DNA from: Bolinopsis microptera
Taxonomy: Eukaryota > Ctenophora > Tentaculata > Lobata > Bolinopsidae
DNA length: 64,000 nt
Assembly (NCBI RefSeq): GCF_026151205.1
Contig: NC_087084.1
Span: forward strand, 2,389,345 to 2,453,344
Direction: 5' to 3'
The notes under the pieces were generated by a model, which was given only the letters and a program-made list of their open reading frames with translations, made no database searches and was not told the DNA's origin. Positions 49,601-61,600 of this stretch are shown here, in pieces; position 1 is the stretch's first letter, and each line of letters opens with the position of its first letter. The position numbers were made by a program, and so were the translations under genes.

Positions 49601-52600
49601 CCGTCAAACAAGGACATCCTTCGTTTTCTTTTGAGCCACAAGGAAAACCATGCGACTCATGTCGATTTAATGCTGGCCGAGGTTTCAAGTTTGATATTAA
49701 GTCATTACAGTACCATCGAAATGTACAGGCAAACGGACTTCTTTCAGCCTTGCAATATTGTCAAGTGAGTGCTAGTGTTTTTTAGGTATTTACCCTACAG
49801 CACAGGTTGTTCACGATACATCAGTCCGGTTTCAAACATATATTTTCTGCTGGGGGAAAATAAGAGAAATATAGCCGATCGATCTTTCATAAATTAATCT
49901 ACAGATGTTTGAAACCAAACCAATGACCAATGTTTCATGAACAATCTGTAGTTGTACTGTATGCATATTTGAGTATGTACTCATTATTTGATGGTTCTTC
50001 TGCCAATCATAGCCCTAAAATATGTTGTTTTGAAAAGTTAGCAAATACATGCACTTGGTTATTGGGAAATGATGTAAATTCTGTCACATTATATGGAATT
50101 TGAAATTCTGGGTGAATTTCCGAAATCATTTATATCTGATTTTGGTTTGGAAGGCGGGAAAACTCTATATAAGGACGATCAACGGATACAGTTGATTCAA
50201 GTATAGGGCAGTTGATGTAAACATCGTCACAAAATGATACGACATCGTAAATAGGTTACATTTTGCGGGGAAAATCTATATAAGGACGATACACGGATAC
50301 AGTTTATTCAAGTATAGGGCAGTTGTTGTAAACATAGTCACAAAATGATACGACATCGTAAATAGGTTACATTTTGCGGGAAAACTCTATAAGTCTATAT
50401 ATAAGGACGATACACGGATACAGTTGATTCAAGTATAGGGCAGTTGATGTAAACATCGTCACAAAATGATACGACATCGTAAAGAAGTTAAATTTTGCGG
50501 GAAAACTCTATATAGGGACGATACACGGATACAGTTGATTCAAGTATAGGGCAGTTGATATAAACATCGTCACAAAATGACATCGTAAGGTTAAATTTGG
50601 AAAAAATGATTATAGAATGAAATAGTCTGTGATTAACATATTACATACATTATAAAATGGGCAGGGGTTTTTATATTTCCTGTATCTCTGTATTAATCAT
50701 TTCGGACTGTAATTGGGACTGTTCACGTGAAAGAAATTGTATCTAAATTTTACAATGACGTACTCGTATGTGACGAAATTTACATTTCTTGACCCTATTT
50801 TGAAGAACCATACCTCGGTTAGAATTCAATTTTCTTCCAGGAATTATTGGTTGGTTATTGTTCAGCAAATTAGAACTCAAGTTTAACAATGCTGAGTTTA
50901 ATTTTACTAAGTTACTGAAATGTGACGAAATTTACTTTTCCTGCCCCAACAGTATAATTTCAATGTGATGAAAAATTGGCATGGGTTCCTAAATTTCCTG
51001 TGTAAATCCATTCTAAATATAATAAGGACTATTGATATGAAGGAAAATCTATCTAAATTTTAAAATGACGTATGTGACGAAATTTACATTTCTTGCCCTT
51101 ATTTTGAAGAACCATACCTCGGTTAGAATTCAATTTTCTTCCAGGAATTATTGGTTGGTTATTGTTTAGCAAATTAGAACTCAAGTTTAACAATGCTGAG
51201 TTTAATTTTACTAAGTTACTGAAATGTGACGAAATTTACTTTTCCTGCCCCAACAGTATAATATCAATGTGATGAAAAATTGGCATGGGTTTCTACATTT
51301 CTTGTATAAATCCATTCCGACTATAATAAGGACTATTGGTATGAAAGAAAATCTATCTAAATTTTAAAATTACGTATGTGACGAAATTTACATTTCTTGC
51401 CCCTATTTTAAAGAACCATACCTCAGTTAAAATTCAATTTTCTTCCAGAAATTATTGGTTGGTTATTGTTCAGCAAATTAGAGCTCAAGTTTAACAATGC
51501 TGAGTTTAATTTTACTACGTTACTGAAATGTGACGAAATTTACTTTTCCTGGCCTGCCCCAACAGTATGATATCAATGTGATGAAAAATTGGCATGGGTT
51601 TCTATATTTCCTGTGTAAATCCATTCTAACTATAATAAGGACTGTTGATACGAAAGAAAATCTATCTAACTAATTCAAGGGCTGATGTGACGAAATTTAC
51701 ATTCCTTGCCCCCTATTTTGAAGAATCATACCTCGAATAGGATATAATTTTACTTTATCACCATACCTATGTCGATAAACTAGTTATTTTGCCAACAAAT
51801 AGCAAATAAAGTTATCATATTTTTTTTGTGACGAAATTTACAAATTTTTACCATGTTCAGGTGTTGAAATTTTGCCAATGTTAACATATCACTGCCATAT
51901 AATAATTTATATGACCGGTGTGTGGTTGAAATATTGTTAATTGATCCATAGTACGTAATATATGGTGTTTAAGTTGGTATACTAATATTTACTCAATTTC
52001 ACACATGTTGAGATATCGTACAAATGTATGTGACAAAGTTTACCCATTTCTGCCTTCCGTATTTGTATTTGCCTATAACAATGAAATATGTGAATAATTC
52101 CAAACACATTCAGCTCACAAAATAATGCTAGACTATTCGGCATTTCTTGTCAGGATGTCATAAACATCCCTCATATAAATTTCTTAAATGTGTGACAGAG
52201 TTTACATGGTGCTACCATTTAACGAAAAAAGTTGCTTAATATGTAGATAATAGTCATATGCAACTATCCTATAAATTTGAAATTCGAAAATTTGGTCAAA
52301 CACGGCAACAAGGGGTCCATGTAAACTCTGTCACGTTTTTATAGTGTGACAAAGTTTACAACTCACTGCCGGCCGCATTGAAGCGATATCTTATCGTCTG
52401 ATAAAGATATCGTTATGCAACAAAGTTTATCTAGAGGATGAAACGATTATCCTAACCATTGAGGGTTTATATAGTTTTATAGTGTGACACATTTTACATC
52501 ATCGTGCCATTTAGTAGGGTCACTAATATTTACCAATATCCTCAAACTTCAATGAACGTGTCCATATATAAATAGATTTTAATTCCAAGTGTTCGTAGAA

Positions 52601-55600
52601 TAATTGAAAACGTAGCACTGTAAATGCGCCAGCTATTCAACTTATGATAACTTAATCAAATTGATGACATTCAAGTGCATTTTGAAAAAATTTACCCGAT
52701 ACTATGATATTTTTTATAGTAATAACACGACGTTCAATTCAAGCCCATTCAATGACTGATGTGCGGATCACAGGCTTCGTTATTGACAATAACTGAGATT
52801 AGGCAGATATAGTGGTTCCAGTCGTTACCTGGGGACCCCAGGCTGTAATATTCAGAAAAATTGAAGCTGCGGCGGAATGACAATCTGGGATGAGTGCGGC
52901 CCAGGAATGCCAGCCGTTACGCCGCTCAGCTTAATGTAAAAACTGTATTACAATTGATAGCATCATTACAATTTCAATCACGTTTTAGAGCAATTTACAC
53001 GAGAGTAGGACAATTATAACCTGTTTAATCTTGTTCGGCGTCATCGAAAACATAGGGTTACAAGGTTTCCGCTTCGATTTCCATCAATAAAAAATCCTTC
53101 TAATTTCGATTCTCTGGGCCAGCTGTCTGCTGGGTTTCAGAAGGTGGTACCAGATGCTGCTATAATTGAGCGCTCAGCTGCTCTAATTGGGTCCAATTAC
53201 ACCCGATACACGATATTATTCCATATAAGGCCTGATCAAGTAGCTTCAGCTCTGGTGACGTCACAAAATCTCCTAGTCGGCATACGACACGTTACGAATG
53301 TGATCACGTGCCCGAGGCTTTACGAATCAAGGTCACGTGATAGGATTAGCGGTCACGTGATAGGACTGAATGTCACGTGACCTCAGTTATCCCTTATATG
53401 GCACAACTAGCTGCAATTGATTAGGCTGAAATCCTTGACAGGCCTATAATTACCCAATTTTAAATGAACGATATCTCATCCTACAGAATGATGAGTGCGT
53501 AAACAAAATGCTTCCCGGAATCAGCACAATGCAGGGAACAAGATGCTGTTGGAATATCAATTATTCATCTTCCACCCGTAGTCCCTACAAATACGGGAAA
53601 CACTTGAAATTCAGTTCAATTGCCGTAGAACTTAACTTGTATCTGTAATTCAAGAAATTATCAGCAAAGGTAAACTATACTCGTGTACACATCAATACAC
53701 TACGCGTGCCACGTACAAATTGGGCGTATTACCTAATAGTAATATTAAACATTACATGCATCATATACATAAAACACAGTCGCGCCGCGCATTCATAGAT
53801 CACAGGCTATCTATACATCACATCTCCGCAAGCAATCCTCGCGCGCGCGCGACTTTTTCGTTGCTTGGTAACATACGGAACGACACCATATTCATACCCG
53901 CCTAACGCGATCTCCAAAATCCATGTTTTTCTGCAAAAACCTCCATTCGTAACCTTTCACTATTGCCTTTTTTCAAAAGGGTGAAAAGGAAAAAATCACT
54001 GTCGCATGCCAAAAAAAGTGTGGACCTACCGAATATCCACCGTTGGAAAACTTAGCATCTAAGATTTTATTTGTCACATCGTCCAAGCAGTTGACTCTAG
54101 CGGAGCCGGGTGTAGGTGACCCAGTTATGAAGATTCTAGCAGTCCCTCCAAATACAGGAGTGGACTCTGGGAATGTTGCCTCAGTTGGTGTCGTGTAGGC
54201 TACGCTAGGTGTAGCGGGTGATGTTTCTGAAAACAAAAAAATGTAGATGAGACTTTTTAATATCATTTCAAACAGATGTCATATATTGTGTGAGTTTGCG
54301 GCCTAGGTAGATTGTCACACAAGGACGAACGCACCTGGGACAACGCAAGCATCAGAGCTAGTTGAGCCAGCAGCAGACTGTCCACCATCAGGACAAGGTG
54401 TACAGGAGCCGGCACCTGACGCACTGTACGTGTTGTCCGGGCATTCAGCACAACCATTCTCAGTCATGAAGCTTCCAGCCTGGCATGGAGCTGAAAAGCG
54501 AAACGGTTTGTTTATTAGATACATAAATAATAATTAAGAATTGGAGAAAGAATGTAAAAATAATTTCTTTTTTAATCAAAATGTTTTTTTAAAAGAAAGA
54601 AAAGAGTGCTTTTTGAAGTCTCCGGATGAATCACTGTTCAATCATTAAATAAGTTGCATTGAACGACAAAAGTTCTTCTTATAATTTCTTGGAGGTTAAT
54701 TAACTTTTACCATAATCACAGTCATCTTCTGATGTAGATCCAGCAGCAGATAGTTTACCATCAGGACAGCTAGTACAAGAAGAAGCTCCATCACCACTGA
54801 AAGAGTTCTCTCCACATTGTTGACATCCACTGTCAGTCATGAAGTCTCCAGCCGAGCATGGTTCTAAAGTATAATTTTGTTAAATATTTATTTTTTTAAA
54901 AAGACAACCAAATGTTTTCTTTACTGATGATAGTATTTCAGCAAATCAGTTACTCTGGACATTATGCATATTCTACGAAATCTTCTAAAAAAAAGTAAAC
55001 GTCAAGACCAACATTGGTAATTTAAATGCTTAGTGCAAAAAAATGGGCAAGACTATCATTATTACCATAATAACAGTCATCAACTGATGAAGATCCAGCG
55101 GAAGAAACTCTGCCTTCGGGGCAGCTATCACAAGAGGAAGCTCCATCACCACTGAAAGTGTTCTCTCCACATTGTTGACATCCACTGGCGGTCATGTAGT
55201 CTCCAGCCGAGCATGGTGCTGAAAGGAAACCGTTATACTCAAACAGACATCACCCATAGGCTCGGTAACAGAGTTCTCAAAATTTGTCATATAAAAAACT
55301 AGAAGAACAGGGATTTAAGGCAAGATAATTTACCATAATCACAGTCATCTTCTGATGTTGATCCAGCAGCAGATAGTTTACCATCAGCACAACTAGTACA
55401 AGAAGAAGCTCCATCACCACTGTAACTGTTCTCTCCACATTGCTGACATCCACTGTCAGTCATGTAATCTCCAGCCGAGCATGGAGCTGCAGAAAGTGTC
55501 ATATTTTACGATATGGTAGGTTTTGTGATAATACTCTAATCGAAATTACGATAAAGTTTTTGTTAAAAATTGAATTGAAACTTCATCAATTTATAAATTC

Positions 55601-58600
55601 AATAGTCTAAATTGATATTCCTATAATTTTACCATATTTGCAGTCATCTAGTGATGTAGATCCAGCAGCCGAAACCTTGTCATCAGCACAACTAGTACAA
55701 GAAGAAGCTCCATCACCACTGTAACTGTTCTCTCCACATTGCTGACATCCACTGTCAGTCATGTAGTTTCCAGCCGAGCAAGGGGCTGCATGATATACAA
55801 ACATTACAGCTGAGATCTTCAAACGGGAGGGCCAAAACTCAAGAAAGAGATTGGAATTGAACGACATTTTACCATGTAGGTCACAAATAATTATATTAGT
55901 AGTTTTCTGCGAAGTAAAATTAGACGATTGGAAAGTATAATATCAAATAAATGGCTCTACAAATTACAAAACGATATTTAATATCTGTAAAACATGTTGC
56001 TTTGTCATTATCTTCTTGTATTCTAAAGTTCTAATCTTCGGGATCGAATTATGCTAAAAAAGGAGATCGAATGAATTATTGAATTTGAAATGTTCCATTT
56101 AATTTGTCCTGTTATCAGATTCACGTCGTTGGTAAGGTGTAAAGATTTAATTTTAGGCTTTCATGTGCTAACGAATTTTGCAAATCCCTATGATTATGTT
56201 CTTTGTGCTTTGAATTTTTAAACTCTGCATCTCTTTTGGAATGAATTTCAAGCTATTATCAGCTCTTACTGTCACTTGTAGCACATCAATTTTTGCAAAT
56301 CTGGTATAATTTGGGCTTCACGATTGCTTAAAAGTCCCAATTTGCTCTGTTCATAAACTGTCTTGCAGTGCACTGCCTCTGGCCGATTGTCTTTTGTTTT
56401 TGCGCTTACGACACTTTTATACAGATTTGTTCCATATCAAACTGCGAGCAGAACTGTCAATACCACTAAACACCATTGAGAAATACACGGGGCTCTTCCA
56501 CGGCTTGCTGGTGATTGAATAATGTTTGGAGTTGTAACGATTTTGTGGCTATGACTAATAAAATTGTGTAATGCAATTACAGATTAAACTGTATCACGGA
56601 GTTTCTAATGTTTAGATCTAAACATCGTATCTATGACGTATATATGACGTAGCTATGACGTCGTATCTATACGACTTGTTCTTCTTGACAATTGTCATGT
56701 TCCGACCGAATACTACTTTGCACAAAAAAGGTAAAGGATGAGGAAGCGATAAAAATTCTCAAAAACTAATTTTTGGCCTTGGATGATGAATGCATATTTT
56801 ATTGATTAAAAGGTGAATTCAACGAGTTTGCAAACGTAATGTCACAACTTTGTACTCACCATAATCACAGTCATCTTCTGATGTTGATCCAGCAGCAGAT
56901 AGTTTACCATCAGCACAACTAGTACAAGAAGAAGCTCCATCACCACTGAAAGAGTTCTCTCCACATTGCTGACATCCACTGGCAGTCATGTAGTCTCCAG
57001 CCGAGCATGGTTCTAAAGTATAATTTTGTTAAATATTTCTTTTGTTAGCAAGACATCAAAATATTTTATTTATTGATGAAAGTATTTTCAGTAAAAAATA
57101 TGGGCAAGACTATCGTGATTACCATAATAACAGTCATCAACTGATGAAGATCCAGCGGAAGAAACTTTGCCTTCGGGGCAGCTATCACAAGAGGAAGCTC
57201 CATCACCACTGAAACTGTTCTCTCCACATTGCTGACATCCACTGACAGTCATGTAGTCTCCAGCCGAGCATGGAGCTGAAAATGTGTCCATTAACATTAC
57301 GATTAAAAAAGACTATATATGAATTGTTTATGATTTTTTGGGAATCAATTTTTTAATCTATACTGGTGTTTGATCTTTATATAATCAAAAACTTAATAGA
57401 TTTATTTTTTTCGGTAGGATGTACTTACGTTATAACTATTCATATTATAAACATAGGCATTACCGTAATAACAGTCATCAACTGACGAAGATCCAGCGGA
57501 AGAAATTTTGCCATCGGGGCAGCTATCGCAAGAGGAAGCTCCATCACCACTGAAAGAGTTCTCACCACATTGTTGACATCCACTGGCAGTCATGTAGTCT
57601 CCAGCCGAGCATGGAGCTGACAATTGTTTCATTTACTGATTATGATTTTTTAAAAACCATTTTTTGCATTAATTATGTGAATCATTGTTTGTCTGCATTG
57701 ATTCTTTCTGCAATCGCAAAGATAACAAGCTTTTTCGGTACAATGAATTTTATCCAAAGTACTAAAATCTTAAAATTATGAACATAAATATTAAGTATTA
57801 CCGTAATAACAATCATCTGCTGATGAAGATCCAGCTGCTGATAGTTTACTATCAGGACAACCACTACAAGAGGAAGCTCCATCACCACTGAAAGTGTTCT
57901 CTCCGCATTGCTGACATCCACTGACAGTCATGTAGTTTCCAGCCGAGCATGGAGCTGAAAATTATGAATTATCATTAGCGTAAAAAGCGTTATCAATATA
58001 TTTGTTCCATTTATAAGCGTTGAGGCCGTGTAATATCGTATTTCATCACATACAAGGAATATACATAATACAATAAATACAAGGAACGTACATAGTACAG
58101 TAATTAATACTAGGAACATAACGAATACACGTAATAAGGTAATACAACAAAAACACGTAGTACAACGAATACACGTAGTACAACTAGATAACAAGGAATA
58201 CAAAGTAAATAGAATTAGGTAGCACTAAAACACACCGCCTGAAAACAGATTGAGTTAAAGAATGGGAGGGTTGGACTTACTTAACACTAAATAAAAACAT
58301 AAATTATTATTCAAGTTAATCTTGAGAAGTTATTATTATATATTATATATATTATATTATTTTCAATTCATTTTCATGGCATTTAGGTTTCGAAATAGAT
58401 CTTTGTACTTATCGCAGCCATTAAAATTAGGTAAGACATACCATATTCACAGTCATCTGCTGATGTAGATCCAGCAGCTGCAACTTTACCCTCAGGACAA
58501 CTAGTACAAGAAGAAGCTCCATCACCACTAAAAGAGTTCTCTCCACATTGCTGACACCCACTGCCAGTCATGTATTCTCCAGCCGAGCAAGGTGCTGAAC

Positions 58601-61600
58601 ATTTTTTCATTTACCTTATGATTTTAGGAAAACTATGTTTGGATTATTTAATTTATGTAAAATCATTGTTTTTCTTCATTGACTATTTCCACAATCCAAA
58701 AGGTAATACGCTTTTTTGGTACAATGTATTTTATCCGAAGTACTAAAATTGTGAACATAAATATTAAATATTACCGTAATAACAATCATCTGCTGATGAA
58801 GATCCAGCTGCTGATAGTTTACCACGTGGACAACCACTACAAGAGGAAGCTCCATCACCACTGAAATAGTTCTCTCCACATTGCTGACATCCACTGTCAG
58901 TCATGTAGTCTCCAGCCGAGCATGGTTCTGAACATTGCATGTGTAAGAATATTAGAATGAAGTACTAAATCAGGACAATGCCAGATAACGGATTATGGTC
59001 AAAATAAGGACCGATGAAATGAATCTTTGGTAACAGTGATGCAGATAAGATTGTATTACACTTTACAATTTTTTTACCATATTCGCAGTCATCACTCAAC
59101 GTAGATCCGGCAGCGGAAATTTTGCCCTCAGGACAATTATTACAAGAAGAAGCTCCAGGGCCACTGAAAGTGTTTTCTCCACATTGCTGACATCCACTGT
59201 CAGTCATGAAGTTTCCAGCCGAGCAAGGACCTGATAATAGAAATAGGTTTGAGTCAAAGACATCATTAAATTATCCCCATACGTTCCCATGGGACCTACA
59301 TCGTATTGGTCAAAGGATTTAGAAGATTAATACGACAAGATGCTCCAATATAATGCTCCAATACAATCTAAAAACCTCAAATTAATATCGCGATAAGCTG
59401 ATCATTCCCCTATTGGTTAAACCGTCTGAAGCTCAGATGGATACTTGATAGGTACGAATTGTGACCAGTAATTAATAATTAATTATTAATCATGACTAAT
59501 GACAGGTTATAAACGAGCGATACCCAGACTACTCAAGAACAAGATTGGTGTACCCAGATAGCCAGAGTTTCTAGTTTAAACGGGATGATGATATAAGGTA
59601 CAATTTCATACCGGTCTAGTTCGATTCGAGAATACAACTAGGAAATGTTATTAAAAAAATGTGCTATGTTTTGCGTGATAAATCAAAGTTATGATCCCTT
59701 CTTTGCGTGATAAATCAAAGTTATGATCCCTTCTTTGCCCACCATATCGACAAAATGTGCTATGTTTTGCGTGATAAATCAAAGTTATGATCCCTTATTT
59801 GCCCACCATATCGACAATCATAAACTGATGTAGATCCTGGAGCGGAAATTTTCCCAACGGGACACTCAGTACATCGACTAGCTCCATCACCACTGTAAGT
59901 ATTCGCTCTGCATGGGTGACATCCACGACTGTTCATAAAGCTTCCAGCCAGACACGGTTCTGTGAATTGTTAAAACTGAATTTTAGATGATTTTTTCTGA
60001 CAAATGGCTTTCTGAGATAAGAAATGGTTTTAATATTTTACATAGAAGGGTTATAAAAAACACTTACTCCATTCACAGTCGTTGTTAGATGTTGATCCAG
60101 CGTTAGATATTTTGCCTGATGGGCAGTCGGTACACGATGAAGCCCCGGCACCACTTTTGGAGAATAAGAATATCAAAAAAATTGATTACCTAATAATTTC
60201 ATCATAATCAAGATAAAAAACAGTTCCACTCAGTAAGTTTATAACCACACAGTTAGTGTTAACAAAAGAATAACAAAACTTATCAAATAAAGAAATCATC
60301 ATTATCAAACGAATAAAAGTAAAAATAACAGCTACAATAAGGTACAATACCTGAAAGTATTCACTGGACATTGCTGACAGCCTAGTACTCCATTATTGAA
60401 TTGTCCGGCAGCACACTCAAGTGGTGCCTCTGGTTCAGTGTCTCCTGAATCTGCGGAGATATCATTTATTCTAAACTGTTGCACCACGCGTAGAATATCC
60501 ATATTACTATTATTTGTATAATTGTACTCTGTTACATAAGAACATGTACGTTTTTTACGTCTTTAAATGTCGTCTTATTATAGTTTGCCAAGATTTATTG
60601 AAGGCCACATTTAAAAAATCTATAACTAATTAAAGTATGTGAATTATGTAAAGTATATGAATTCTACCTACCATCTGCCTCGCAGTTGTTGACTGATATG
60701 GATCCTGGTGGGGAGGTGGAACCGCCCGGGCAACCAACACAACTCTGTACTCCGACCATCGCAAACCTAGAAAACAAACGATACATTACACAATACACAC
60801 AGGCAGTAGGTGAATCGGGGTTATACTATAATATATATATAGACAAACAAATCATCTCCAACGACTACGCTACTCAATCTGGTCAAGTGCTTGAATCTTG
60901 ATGGAAATAATATTACCAAAATGAAACCTTAATAATTTCAAGAATCAATGCTTAAATAAAGTGCTCGAATAGTTCTCAATAGTCTCAGTTCAAACCTCAT
61001 GTTATAGGTGTTGGCTGGACATGATTGACAGCCCGAATCAGTCATATAATGTCCTTGCATACATGGACCTGGGGAAATCAAGTTTTAGTTGAACTTGAAT
61101 TGAGCCGAATTTGTCTTGCCTCATATCATTAATGCTGTTTTCATGAAATCATGTATAAGTATTTGCACTAAAACATAAACCTTACCGTAAGTACAGCCAG
61201 TAAGTTTCTTCACTGGAACCTAAAACTTACCGTAAGTACAGTCAGATAAAGATGTAGAAGCGTACGCTGAGATCTTCCCAGATGGACAGCGGGTACACTG
61301 TGTTGCTCCAGCTTCACTGTAGTAGTTCTTCGAGCAACTCTTACATCCTTCACTTGACATATACTTGCCAGCCTCGCATGGTTCTACGAGAAGTGTGATT
61401 ATCATTGCCTATACTTTGATACAAAGAAATTGTCGGTTTAAAAGGATATCATCAGAATCATGTTCGACAATTATCAGAAGGTAAATGTTACTTTTCTAAT
61501 AAGAGCCGATCTTCTGGCAGAAAGAGTAAAGCTTTTTCCGCATTTAACGGCTGTTTTATCGTAGAAAAAGCGTACAGCAGTCGCCAGTAAAAGCTTAGTA

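Larger units (their letters stand above)
48361..53587. mobile_element. 5.2-kb transposon with ~0.9-kb terminal inverted repeats and 8-bp target duplication (hAT-like)
   Basis: The left end TAGGGACTACGGGTGGAAG is repeated inverted at the right end. The inverted repeats run to about 49,258 and from about 52,723 with few differences. The flanks caaatacg at 48353-48360 and 53588-53595 match exactly. An 8-bp duplication and a TAGGG end (YARNG) fit hAT, though P-type elements also make 8 bp. No transposase is recognisable, so it is non-autonomous. The repeats contain several CACGTGA words and mirrored chance frames. The interior holds two motif arrays and one short open frame. Confidence 0.88.

Noticed and set aside
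49502-49785. Host gene captured by the transposon
   Set aside because: No recognisable host domain; retained only as a low-confidence open frame.
48579-53380. Mirrored 78-codon frames at 48,579-48,815 and 53,144-53,380
   Set aside because: They are two copies of the same chance frame in the transposon's inverted repeats; no domain, no start context.
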